Of a DNA stretch of 64,000 nucleotides, positions 23,501 through 33,253 are shown piece by piece. The first letter of the stretch is position 1. Each line of letters starts with the position of its first letter. A model generated the notes under the pieces. The model made no database searches and was not told the origin of the DNA. It saw only the letters and a program-made list of their open reading frames with translations. Position numbers and translations under genes: made by a program. The DNA is from Cyanodermella asteris (lineage: Eukaryota > Ascomycota > Lecanoromycetes > Ostropales > Stictidaceae), in NCBI GenBank assembly GCA_900618795.1, contig UYJD01000019.1:327987-391986 (forward strand), read 5' to 3'.

Positions 23501-26091
23501 TTTCGCTATCCACACGCGAAGTAATCCTACCTGAAGGACATTCAAAGTTCGACATTACCCAGCTGCGCGCAATTCTGTCTCCATCCGAGCTCAGTCGTGT
23601 TGCTCGTGGTTGGTACACAATTGTGGTCATCGGTATTCAGCGTAAGCTCGTCATCGATACTCAACGCGAAGAAGAAAGCTACTACTGGCAAGATCTCCAC
23701 AACAACGTCAACATGGATGAGTTCAAGCTTGACGTCGATCAGGCCCCTATTGGCTCCGCTTCCGACACGTTCTATATCATGGTCAACGGCCAGCAACGCT
23801 CTGTGTCAAGAGCCGAGTATCAGCAATTCCTGGCTGAACACGCGTCGTCATCAACTACGAGCAAATCGAGAGATGTCGTTGGCGACGCCTCAACTATGGC
23901 ACACGATACTGCAACAGTGGTGAGTGATGTGACAAGCAAGACTGCGGCCGGCGTCACCGAGACCGTCACGGCAGGCGCTGAAGCTGGCTCTGGATACTTG
24001 TCTAGACTATATCATCTCGTGGTAGATGGACAGCAGCGCAGCGTCTCCCAGGATGAATATGAAAAGCATGTGGCCGAACAAGGAGCGCCGTCATCTTCCA
24101 CAGAGACGACACAGACAAGGGACATCGTCGATAGTACCACCAAAATCTTGAGTGATGCCGCAACGACCACAGGCAGTGCTGTGGCGACAGCTGCAGGTGG
24201 AGTGACCGCAGGAGCAACCTCCGCCGCCGAGACTGGATCAGGCTACTTCTCTGGACTTTACCATATCGTGGTCAATGGCGTCAAGCGCAACGTTTCCCAA
24301 GATGAATACGAGAAACATGTGTCTGAGCAAGGAACGTCAACCACGTCTACACAGGCGAAAGATGTCATCGAAAATGCGACCAAGACCGTGAGTAACGCTG
24401 CTACGACGGCGGGGAATGTTGCTGCAACAGCTGCAGGTGGAGTCGCCACGAGTGCGGCCAATACTGCGCAGACCAGTGGCGGGTTTTTGTCCGGGCTTTA
24501 CCACGTTATAGTTGATGGTGTGCAGCGTCAAGTGTCACCGGAGGAGCATGAGCAGATCGTTGCCAGCCAGCAGGCCGGCGGGTCGAAGCAGGTTCTCACT
24601 TCTGGAACTACCACAACGGATTCGCTGCCTAACGTGTCTACTTCGGAAACATACTACATCGTCATCGACGGAGAAAAGAAAGCAGTTTCCAAGGCCGAAT
24701 ACGAAAAGTTCGTCCTTGAGAACAACTCGACCTCTGAATCGCGACAGATCTTCAGCACCGACAGCAAACTGATCTCTGACGTCGATGGCGTTACATCTGA
24801 GGACCTTCGCACTTCAGCCGATACTTTCTATATTTCCATAGACGGCGTGAGGCGTGCGGTGTCAAAGGCAGAGTACGAAAAGTTCATCTCCGAGCAAAAT
24901 GCTCCCGTGGAATCTCGCCAGACAATCACCTCTGACAACCAAGGCACCGGCAGCGGGCTGGATACTTACTATCTCGTCATTGATGGTGTCAAGAGATCAG
25001 CCTCCAAGTCTGAATATGAGCAGTTTGTCGCTTCTCAAAAGGAGGGACCCGTGACCGCTAGTAGCAGTGGCCCTACCTTGGGAAGCAGCTCTAGCACATC
25101 CTCGCAGACTTACTACATCAGCGTTGATGGTGAAAGCCGCGCCGTCTCCAAGTCCGAATACGATGCGTTCGTCGCGCAAAACGAGGGCGCTGTCACGACC
25201 GAGGAAAAGCAAGAGGACATGTACTTCGTAGTCATCAACGGCGAGAAGCGTGCCGTTTCGAAAGCGGAATACGAAGCTTTCGTCGCTCAGAACGAAGACA
25301 TCAAGACCACACAGGAAACAGGCGGCCTTGTCCGGGAAGGCAGCTTAGAACCATCCGAAACCTTCTACATAATCGTCGACGGCGTCAAGCGCGCCGTTTC
25401 CAAGGCCGAGTATGAAGAGTTCCTCGCCAGCAACAAGAACGCCTCCGTCATCTCCGAACCCAGCACCTCAGAAACCTACTACATCGAGATTGACGGCCAG
25501 AAACGCGCAGTCTCACAGGCCGAATACGAGTCGTTCATCACTAGCAACAAGGAAGCCGCCGTAATCTCTGAGCCCAGCACTTCGGCAGGAACTTACATCA
25601 TCGAGATCAATGGCGAGAAGCGTACGGTGTCAAAAGCTGAATACGAAGCTTTTCTGTCCGGCAACAAGAACGTCTTCGTGACATCGCGACCGACTACCTC
25701 GTCGCAGACATACTACATCGAAGTCAACGGCGAGAGGCGCGCGGTGTCGAAGGCAGAGTATGACGCCTTCGTCGCTAGCAACAAGGGTGTCACGACATCT
25801 TTGCAGTCCTCCGGCCCCAGCACGTCCGAGTCCTATTGGATTGAAAGCAACGGCACCAAACGCGCCGTCTCAAAGGCCGAGTACGAAAGCTTCGTTGCAG
25901 AGCAAGCTAAGACCTCGACGACACTCAGCTCATCCGGAGGCGGATCCGTACGGGCTTCTGAGGAGATTGTCATGGAGGACGAGTTCAGGAGCTCAAGCCA
26001 GGAGCGTAGGGCGCCTTGGGAGTCAGAAGATGGCCCGAGCGTTGAGCCAGGGAACTCATTCCTGAGTGGAGGACCGAGTCTGTTCGGATAG
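14558..26091 (+). CDS. Giant low-complexity single-pass membrane protein with a novel C-terminal repeat
   Basis: Exon 1 (14558-14641, 28 codons from ATG, MAAIYEYFSKYAAG) joins in phase 0 over a 149-nt intron (GTACGT ... CTACAG) to an 11.3-kb exon, 14791-26091, giving 3,794 residues. The long frame has no ATG near its start, so the small first exon is needed. There is a helical N-terminal region (about 29-140), a Ser/Thr linker, then one transmembrane segment at about 164-189 (IGIGVGVGVGVPILIAIIVL, then ILVFCC) followed by RKG. The remaining 3,600 residues are Ser/Thr/Ala/Gly-rich. They include seven FGSSKS-type units (18532-19660), two 46-residue units (17911-18270) and 14 more copies of a YYIxIDGxKRAVSKAEY motif at residues 3019-3735. 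Other Ala/Gly-rich weakly hydrophobic patches occur (about residues 485-510, 1220-1244, 2258-2280). No signal peptide is visible, so topology is uncertain; the basic residues after the TM favour a cytoplasmic C-terminal side. I do not recognise the family; a cell-surface sensor or scaffold is speculation. Confidence 0.8.
17911..18270 (+). repeat. Two 46-residue repeat units in the giant protein
   Basis: Two coding units start at residues 1069 and 1145. Each has YYIxxxGxKRAVSRDEYE followed by a shared tail (TTVRQITTS, then QIAG). They are founding-type copies of the motif that recurs near the C-terminus. Codons differ between copies (for example three different spellings of RAVS), so the similarity is at protein level rather than from a recent DNA duplication. 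Confidence 0.85.
18532..19660 (+). repeat. FGSSKS-type tandem repeat in the giant protein
   Basis: Seven units carry a core like GKRFSGIFGSSKSTSTKSKD, separated by about 45-70 residues rich in Thr, Ala and acidic residues and often holding a TVEPQT-like element. One unit (about 19033) has lost the aromatic core. The Ser/Lys-rich cores resemble basic, phosphorylatable linear motifs; function is unknown. Confidence 0.75.
23761..25912 (+). repeat. Fourteen copies of a YYIxIDGxKRAVSKAEY repeat at the C-terminus of the giant protein
   Basis: Starting at residue 3019, about 14 units of roughly 25 residues are spaced by 15-60 residues of Ser/Thr-rich linker. Conserved positions are Tyr-Tyr/Phe-Ile, Asp/Asn-Gly, Lys/Arg-Arg, Val-Ser and Glu-Tyr-Glu. 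The pattern suggests a beta-hairpin (hydrophobic strand, DG turn, basic strand) leading into a short helix. Linkers in the first units contain Ala/Thr-rich helices with GLYHxVVxG starts; later units are closer together. A more divergent element precedes them at about 23600 (RGWYTIVVIGIQRKLV). Confidence 0.88.
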
Positions 26092-26908
26092 GCGAAATAA
26101 TTGGTATAAGTGCGAAGGGAGGACGCGAATGAAAAGTAATGAGTCAATGAGGTTTACGGCAGGGGGATGAATGATGTGCACAGAACACGGTCGGTAATGC
26201 CAGATTGAATGCGATTTGAAAGTTCTACCCAGAATCATCACTTCCAGAAAATGAATGCGAAAACCCCACCGAAAGCTTTTTGTCATCTTCGACATTGCGC
26301 TTTTGAAGCGCGAGAAGCGCGCAAGGGTTGCTTATTCTATGCTTTCTGACCGGAATACTCCGCGGAGCGCCCCTTGGCTCCACGTTTTGTGGATTTGTCT
26401 GACATACGCAACGTTAGCTTGCAAATATTCTTGCGGGGTGGACGATGTGTGCTCAGACGCTGTCGATAAGGCTCACGCTCCCCATACTGTCTAATCTCAA
26501 AGTTTCACAGTAGCCATGATCTGCCTGCAGCTGTCTGTTCCCATATCGTGGCGAGCACGATAGCTCACACCGGCCCACACGGCAATCATATGATAGTTGT
26601 GAAGCGAATGTATTCATAAGCATGGTTCGCTAAGTCGCTGGTTTGGTATTTTGATTACTGATCCGATTGCATGAGGCATGAAGTGAGTATTGAAGACTGA
26701 ATCAAACCCCTGGGCGTGTGTGTTTTGAGGTCAATCGGAGCTATTATATCAATCGTGTCACTTGCCTCCATCCTCATTCAGTTGCTCCTTCAAGACATCT
26801 TCGTTTATTCCTCCTCATCAAGTAGCTGCTCTGCATGACTCTCCGCTTGCCTTAATTTGTTCATTCGTCTATCCACTCATTCTACAACTCAAATAGTTGG
26901 TCATCACA
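26092..26908. other. Intergenic region
   Basis: About 0.8 kb. It contains the 3' flank of the giant gene and the promoter of the NmrA-like pseudogene: an AT-rich TATTATATCA element near 26740 and a pyrimidine-rich leader (about 26760-26890). No gene is seen. Confidence 0.4.
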
Positions 26909-27960
26909 ATGCCGTCCCAACCCGGAAACATCCTCGTCACCGCCGCGTCCGGTAAAGTCGGCCAACATCTCATCCCCCTCCTGCACTCACCCTCGTCCCC
27001 CAAGACACGACTCATCCTCCCCATCTTACTCCCAGGAACGTCCCACCACCTCGCCCGTCAAAACAGACCACAACACGACCATCCCACCACTTCAGAGAAC
27101 CTCAACCCCAAGTCATCATCGCCGAAGGCGACCCCTCGTCCGCCATCTGGCGCGAATCCCTCCTCGTCTCGCACGAAATCGACTCTGTGCTCTCCAACTT
27201 CTCGCACGCCGAAGAACTAATCCTGACGCTGAACCTCCGGAGAGCAGTCGAACGCGCCGGAACAGTCAAGCATCTGATCTATATCATCGCGGCGTTCGAT
27301 TGTCCCCCCGAAGCGGCGAGGGACGGTGCGTTGAGCAGAGTCGGTGCAGTGCATTGTGCGTATAATTTCCCAGCGGAGCAGAAGTAGATGTTTGGGAATA
27401 TGCCGTTTAGCTGGACGCTATTAGCGCCTACTTTGCTCTTTTCGAACGATTTGAGGGGTAAGGAGACGTTTCTGTTTGGGAAGGACGGAAAGAAGGGAGA
27501 TGGAGACGGGTCTGGAGAAGTGGAGTTTCTGGAGGAGCCGTTGGGACGGATAGGATGTAGCCGTGTTGATGTCGCGGACGCTGCGCTCGCGGTTCAGAAG
27601 TCGATCGTCGATGCTGGCGCACGTGGGGGCGGGAAGCAGATTTATCTTGGGACAAAGGAGACGTATACGGAGAGTTAGACGGTGGGGATTTGGGAGCGGG
27701 CGTTGGGAACGAAGGCTGTGAGCGCGAGTGCGGCGGACAGGGAGTGGATGGTATAGTCAGAGAGTGAGATTGCGGCGCGCACGGATGGGGCGTGGGCCAG
27801 GGATCTGGTGTCGATGTATGATCAGTTTGATCTGGATGGGTGTGGGTTGACAGACGAGCAATATGCCGAACAAGTGGAGCTTCTGGGCAAGGAGGCTTCG
27901 AGCTATGAGGAGTTTGTCACGAAGTCGGCTGATGCATGGAAGAGGGATGTGCAGATTTAG
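26909..27960 (+). pseudogene. Decayed NmrA-like NAD(P)-binding protein
   Basis: The frame opens with a Rossmann N-terminus (MPSQPGNILVTAASGKVGQH, with LIPLL next). It shifts frame between about 27030 and 27110, then continues as FSHAEELILTLNLRRAVERA, GTVKHLIYIIAAFD, PFSWTLLAPTLLF, a SRVDVADAALAVQK block and a C-terminal DEQYAEQVELLGKEASSYEE segment ending at 27960. In-frame stops occur at 27385-27387 (after NFPAEQK), 27676-27678 (after ETYTES) and at about 27754-27756. The overall length, about 350 codons, is that of the intact family. NmrA-like proteins are short-chain-dehydrogenase-like redox sensors or reductases acting in the cytosol or nucleus. With one frameshift and three stops this copy is dead. 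Promoter-like sequence upstream is still recognisable, so decay may be recent. Confidence 0.85.
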
Positions 27961-28864
27961 ACGAGCATGTCAGCTTCCAGAGCTGCTTGAATTAAAGAAC
28001 TATGTGGCAAGATCGTCTGATTTCACGGTTGAGAAATCTTGGTCCCGTGCTCGCAGTGCAGAGGTCAGAGACTCCTGTCTCGAACTGCAACGGAATGCCC
28101 CAGGTCGTGTATCCGATACCAATAACAAGGTATGGATGTTCTCCTGATACATGTTATCAGGAGAATGGTCGCCTGTTCAAACTTGCTGGGACCTGGAGAA
28201 ATACTCTTTTTCAAGTGAATTGATGAAAACACGACGCTTGTAATTGTCCAACGTAAACGTCCGTTGCGAAAATAAGTAGCAGACACATGTGACGATCGAA
28301 ATTCTCATGTGCCTTGCTAGGAAGTGAAATCGGTGCCGGAATATATGCCAAAAGCCGGCGAATATACTGCCATCAAAACGCTGGAAATTTGAATCGCAGT
28401 AAAAGTGCCGTAGGGTGTTTCAACTGGGAAACTGAGAAGGCCCAAATGGGACTGAATGTCCAGGGTGTGGCCTTTTTCAGCACTTAACTGGCCGCCCCAA
28501 TCGTTCTCGTAACTCGTGTAGTCGGAAAGCCGTTTCTCGTGCTGTTCGCTGCCAAGATGTAATCCAGATCGACAGTATAGAATGCTGTGGCATCTTTCGA
28601 GATCCTTCATGGTCGACGCTCATGCTCAAGGCACTCGCGATTCTTGCAGCCTGTAGCTAAGCTCTCTGGTGCGGCACAGGCCTACACGCTGCAATCAGCA
28701 TTACGTGCTGATTGCATCGGTAGGAAGAGCGCCATCATCGCTGGAGTAGGTTGGCTTAGTCGAGCTACTGGCCAAACTTTGCCTCTCTGCAGCGTGAGCC
28801 TTCTTTGGGGAGCGTTTCATGCGCATTTGGGTTTGTTGTTCGCAACTTGGGCATATCGATCTCT
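27961..28864. other. Intergenic region with a perfect hairpin
   Basis: About 0.9 kb between the NmrA-like pseudogene and the 3' end of the coiled-coil gene. Apart from the inverted repeat at 28139-28165, nothing recognisable is present. A 389-codon plus-strand open frame that begins here is the antisense shadow of the coiled-coil gene. Confidence 0.4.
28139..28165. repeat. Perfect 11-bp inverted repeat with 5-nt loop
   Basis: TTCTCCTGATA at 28139-28149 is the exact reverse complement of TATCAGGAGAA at 28155-28165, with loop CATGT. It lies about 180 bp past the NmrA-like pseudogene. It could be a terminator-like hairpin, a cruciform, or a palindromic protein-binding site; nothing nearby decides. 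Confidence 0.75.
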
Positions 28865-30412
28865 TCAAGCAGCAGCAGCCTTCCTGTCCTTCTTCAAAGG
28901 CGAGAAGCCTCCGAACCCGCCCACAGCAGCCTTTCCACGCGCTGGACCGCCTGCTGCAAGCCGCACGCCGCCAAGGGCACCCAAGCCAGAGGGCTTTGCG
29001 GCCCCTCGTCCCAGACCAACGGAGGGCCCTGCATCATCGTCGTCGAATATTGTCCGTCCTAGGCCGCCACCGATTTTTCGCTTCTTTTTGATGAAACTCA
29101 TATCTTCAGGGTCGCCGATCTTCATCCTCGCCTTGAGAGCAGCTACCTTGGGCAGCTCCTTGACTTTGTCGTTCTGCTCTTCTGCTTCAGCTTCTTCCTC
29201 GGCCTCTTCGTCTACGTTAACGAGAGCAGGAGCCTTCGCACTTTTTCTCGACGCTGGTGGCTGCTTTACCTCCGCCGGTTTTGACGCTTTTGGAGGTCTG
29301 CCTCGTGGCTTCTTGGCTTTTGTCGCTGCTGGTTCCGGCTCGGGCTCCTCCATCTCTGCGTCAGTAGCTTCTGCAGCCTGTTCAACCTGCTCAACCTCTT
29401 CCTCAGCTTCTTGCTGCCGTTCCGGCGATGAAGGTGGGCTTTCCGGCGCAATGCTTCCAGTCTTCTTAAGAAAGGGTGTCATCGAGAACATTGACTTTTC
29501 GCCGATCTGTGTATTAGCCCGCTTGATCTTCTTTTCCGGAACAGCACCGGGAGTGACAAGCTCCACAGCGCTGAGCTCAGAGAAGTCACGTTTCCGGCCC
29601 TTTGGATTTACGTCTCCGGTAGTAGCAGTAGCCTTGACTGCTGCAGCATTTGATCGAGCCTCCTCTAGCTGGGATTGTGTCTTCTTCAACTCATCCTTAG
29701 CGACCTTCAGTTTCGTGCGTAGAGCGTCGATGCGCGACTCCTGGGCCGAATTGTGACTTTCGAGCTCGGCATTGGTTTTGTTGACCTCGCGCTCTAGCTT
29801 TTGCCTCTGTCGACTGGATTGGGCCAACTCTTCTTTCACAGCATCCAACTGCGACTGCAACTCCTCCTCGTGCGCCTGCCGTGACGATTCCTTCGCCTGA
29901 ACCCGTTTGTTCCCTTTGCGTTCATTTTCTAGATCGACCTCAATGCTGCTGATTTGGCGCTGTAGGGCCAGCTTCTCCGATAACAACTCCTGGTATGATG
30001 TTTGCTGCGCACGTAAGTGCTCGATCTCGGGTTTCAGGTTAGATAATTCGCGGGTAAGGGACAGCTTTTCGGAAAGCAGTTGCTGCGAGTTTGCGGATAC
30101 GTCTTCGAGCGAAGCAAGTTCTGCCTTCAGCCGATCAAGGTCGCGAGCACGAGCTCCCAGGTCTGTCCTCAGCGCATCGATTTCTGCTTGCGCGGTATCG
30201 AGAGTAGATTGTAATTCGTCGGCAGTCAATTCAAGCTCGTTGATGCGATCCGCATCCTCGATAGCTTGTTCTTCTAGATCCTCCTTCTCTGCCTCGAGCA
30301 GGCAGATCCGAACACGTTCGCGACGCGCCAACTCTTCGGCGCATATTGTGTCGAAGGCGCCCTTGCATTGCTGCCATCGTACCTCTAAAGACTGCTGATC
30401 TAGCATTTGCAT
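28865..30412 (-). CDS. AT-hook coiled-coil protein, probably nuclear
   Basis: A single exon encodes 515 residues from the ATG at 30412 (a second in-frame ATG follows two codons later). Residues about 25-270 are a long coiled coil rich in Glu, Leu, Gln and Arg. A basic element (KGRKRDFSELS) and a conserved-looking block with SMFSMTPFLKKT and APESPPSSPE follow, the latter with proline-directed Ser/Thr sites. An acidic stretch, an AT-hook (KKPRGRPPK, about residues 369-377), a second acidic stretch, a nuclear-localisation-like KKKRK (about 442) and a Gly/Ala-rich tail complete it. The AT-hook and NLS point to DNA binding in the nucleus; a mitotic or chromosome role is only a guess. It is transcribed divergently from the OST3/6 gene, 259 bp away. 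I could not assign a named family. Confidence 0.8.
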   Translation of the reverse strand: MQMLDQQSLEVRWQQCKGAFDTICAEELARRERVRICLLEAEKEDLEEQAIEDADRINELELTADELQSTLDTAQAEIDALRTDLGARARDLDRLKAELASLEDVSANSQQLLSEKLSLTRELSNLKPEIEHLRAQQTSYQELLSEKLALQRQISSIEVDLENERKGNKRVQAKESSRQAHEEELQSQLDAVKEELAQSSRQRQKLEREVNKTNAELESHNSAQESRIDALRTKLKVAKDELKKTQSQLEEARSNAAAVKATATTGDVNPKGRKRDFSELSAVELVTPGAVPEKKIKRANTQIGEKSMFSMTPFLKKTGSIAPESPPSSPERQQEAEEEVEQVEQAAEATDAEMEEPEPEPAATKAKKPRGRPPKASKPAEVKQPPASRKSAKAPALVNVDEEAEEEAEAEEQNDKVKELPKVAALKARMKIGDPEDMSFIKKKRKIGGGLGRTIFDDDDAGPSVGLGRGAAKPSGLGALGGVRLAAGGPARGKAAVGGFGGFSPLKKDRKAAAA

Positions 30413-30671
30413 TTCAATAATGCGACTAGCTTTGTTGCAAAGACGTCGTTGAAAAGATCTGCGTCATGAGAAATGATTGAGGGGCGCGATGCGACGAAGT
30501 GCGGATGAAGCCAGGGCGTGAGGCGTCAACACGCCGTCACGTGAGCCGCGCATACGCAATCCGCGGCACTCGAATGTGAGCTTAGCTGTCCTCACATAGC
30601 GTGAAGCCATCTCAGCATCTTCCGGCATTTTCCTCCCGACATACCGCCCATTGTTACAACCGGACGCCATC

Positions 30672-31752
30672 ATGAAGCTATCAGGTCTTACCCTTACCGT
30701 CTTCGGCCTGCTTGCATCCTCAATACCTGTTCTGGGCGCCGCGGACAAATTCGCCAAGTTCAAGGCTCAGAGCTCTGCTTCGGTACAACTCGATGATGCC
30801 TCTTTCAACGAAATCACAAAGGGTCCTCGAGACTACTGGGTGGCGACTCTCTTGACAGCTCTACCGGCACAGTTCGGCTGCGGACCATGCCGAGAATTTC
30901 AGCCAGAATGGGAATTGCTGGCCACGTCGTGGAACAAGGCCGACAAGGGCGAGACGAAGCTGCTCTTCACCACCGCGGACTTTCCCGAGAACAAGGGCAC
31001 ATTCGCCAAGGTAGGACTGAAGACTTGTATCTCAAGAAATGGAACTGACATGCAGCTAGCTCATGCTTCAGACCGCCCCCAAGATCCTGGTCTTTCCGCC
31101 CACGACTGGTCCAGGTGCCAGCGCCGACGGCCAACCCCTCCGATTCGAGTTCACTCAAGGAATGATTCCTGCCGAGACGGTACATGCTTGGTTGACGCGG
31201 CAGCTTCCTGATGGCTGGAAACCAGATTTTAAGAGACCGATCAACTGGTTTAATGTCGCGATTACTGTCGTTGGTGTCTTGACCGCGATCACTGGTCTTG
31301 CGGTTGCCGGACCCTACATCCTCCCTGTCCTGCAGAACAGAAATGTGTGGGCCGCTATCAGCTTGATGTGCGTCCTATTGTTCACTTCAGGCCACATGTA
31401 CAATCACATTAGGAAAGTCCCGTACGTTTCCGGTGATGGAAAGGGAGGAATTAGCTACTTCGCGGGCGGCTTCCAGAATCAGTTCGGTATGGAGACGCAG
31501 ATCATTGCGGCCATGTGTAGGTCTTTCCAGTCCTTGTTGGCGTCCTGAATCGCATTGCTGACGTTACTAGATGGTGTTCTTGCATTCGCTACGATTGCCC
31601 TCGCCCTCAAGGTCCCCCGGATTGAAGATGCAAAGAGCCAGCAAGTGGCGGTCGTTATCTGGGCTGCTGCCATGTTCGGCATGTACAGCTTTTTAATGAG
31701 TGTCTTCCGCGTCAAGAATGCTGGCTACCCATACTTCCTCCCTCCGTTCTAG
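30672..31752 (+). CDS. OST3: Oligosaccharyltransferase subunit OST3/OST6 (thioredoxin-like)
   Basis: Three exons (30672-31010, 31060-31516, 31571-31752) encode 325 residues. Residues 1-22 are a signal peptide. A lumenal thioredoxin-like domain follows with the redox motif FGCGPC (Cys70, Cys73), then four membrane segments (about VAITVVGVLTAITGLAVAG, NVWAAISLMCVLLF, a segment starting YGVLAFATIALAL, and VVIWAAAMFGMYSF). The short C-terminal tail ends FLPPF. The family forms mixed disulfides with nascent polypeptides so that the ER oligosaccharyltransferase can N-glycosylate sites that would otherwise fold too fast. The second intron interrupts the codon before YGVLAF. Start choice: the ATG at 30672 directly precedes the signal peptide. 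The OST3 versus OST6 name is arbitrary, as most filamentous fungi have one copy. Confidence 0.92.
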
Positions 31753-31928
31753 TAGCACGAGGTTGAGGAATAAAAGCAGTCTACAATTCAGCGGGGACTG
31801 ATTGTACAGAGTATATTAAATCGACATGAATTGTCACTATTACTGGAAAGTGAACGGTGTCAGTTGCAGTGCAAACAGTCAGTGTGAAGTCTGTAATTTC
31901 CAGCTTCCATCGCTTCGTTATCATACAA

Positions 31929-32827
31929 TCATGCGTCAACATCCATCTTCTCAACTACCACTGTTGACGAATCGTCGCTGCTGTCGGCATCGTGAATTGT
32001 CACGTACTTGCTGATTTCTTCCCGTGTGATAATCTTCTCGTTGAGCACCGCAGTAGTTCCACGAGCAAACTTGTAGTCTCTCTCCTTCTTGCTTCGCACG
32101 TTCTCCGTCCTGTAATTCCTCAATAGGGTTGTCTTCTGCTCCGTAATCACGCATACATCCACGTTGCTTCCAGAGCCCAAGTCGTTGAAGATACCAGCCG
32201 TGATGGCGTCTGCGCAAAGCTTCACCGCGTCGTCTCTTGTCAACTTCGCCTTCCATTGCGATTCAAACACAGCCATGGCGGCCATCGATCCGGAACCCAT
32301 CGTAACGTATGGCAGCTTGTCTGTGGAACCATGTGCGTGAACTGTGAAGAGACCAACCCCGGTCGGGTCGACACCCGCAACGACCAAGTATGCTCCAATA
32401 TGACCCTGGTATCTGAACAAATGCTGCTTGAGCATGGTCATGCAAGTCACGACTCTTGGTTTGCGGCCAGTCGATAAAGCGTGGAGCTCAAGGTTGGAGG
32501 AGATGATGGCAGTCGTGAATTCCGTGTCCGCAGCAGTTCCAGCTCCTGCGCACCAGATTTGAGGGGCGATGTAGTGCAGCTTCTCACAGTTCTGTAATGC
32601 CGGTCAGCGAAATCCTTGAAAGCGAGGTACTGCAGAGCTCCTGTTCAACCCACCTTGTCGGCCACGATCGGACCTGAAGTGGCTCTTGTGTCGGCCGCAA
32701 TCACCACACCGCCATCGAAGATGCATCCTACAATCGTCGTACCCGTGCTGGTGGCCTTGGGTAGCGGGACGCCTTGAGCGTGCAGCGCCGCGTTGCGGTT
32801 GTAGTTGCTGAAGTCGAAGCCGGGCAT
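31929..32827 (-). CDS. PUP1: 20S proteasome subunit beta-2 (trypsin-like)
   Basis: Two exons, 32827-32654 and 32591-31929, flank a 62-nt intron (GTGGGT ... TACAG) and give 278 residues. The propeptide [19 protein letters not shown] leads to the autocleavage site [11 protein letters not shown], making Thr30 the N-terminal nucleophile. Other family blocks are present: [59 protein letters not shown] and [15 protein letters not shown]. The C-terminal arm that embraces the beta-3 subunit follows, ending in an acidic EKMDVDA tail. This subunit cleaves after basic residues inside the proteasome core. It is convergent with OST3/6 (176 bp apart) and divergent from NUP159 (426 bp). Confidence 0.96.
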
Positions 32828-33253
32828 GCTGGCGATAGCGGTATGGAACTTGAGGTGGGTGCAACTTTGAGAAGACGGTCACCAGCTTCGGTCGATGTGG
32901 CAAATAGCTGTGTGCTTGGGAAGCTGGTGGAAGAGGAGGAAGTGACGGCGTCGGTGCGGATGAAGCTTGGTGCTCAGGTACGTAAACGCAAGCTGCCTGC
33001 CGCCGCCTGGGAGTAGTCAGCGCCTGAAGCTTCGCGCCAAGCATCTCCAAAGGCGCGACAGCACCATCTCAAAGTCAACACCTCCGATTCACCCATTCGC
33101 CATTCACTTATCTTCGCTCGTTCTCGCCCATTCACCTCCATAATACCCTGCTTCCACAGCCCCGCATCTTTATAAGCGATGCGTCGGTAGCATAACACCC
33201 CTACAGGAAGCTCACGCGCTTCCGCCGACCATCTTCCCAACCTAAGCACCAGG
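32828..33253. promoter_or_regulatory. Divergent promoter region of PUP1 and NUP159
   Basis: 426 bases separate the two start codons. A pyrimidine-rich stretch at about 33085-33160 precedes NUP159. No proteasome control element of the yeast Rpn4 type was recognised by eye. Confidence 0.4.

Noticed and set aside
28587-29756. Plus-strand open frame of 389 codons
   Set aside because: It is antisense to the coiled-coil AT-hook gene. Its Ser/Ala/Phe-rich composition is what the complement of Glu/Lys-rich coding sequence gives.
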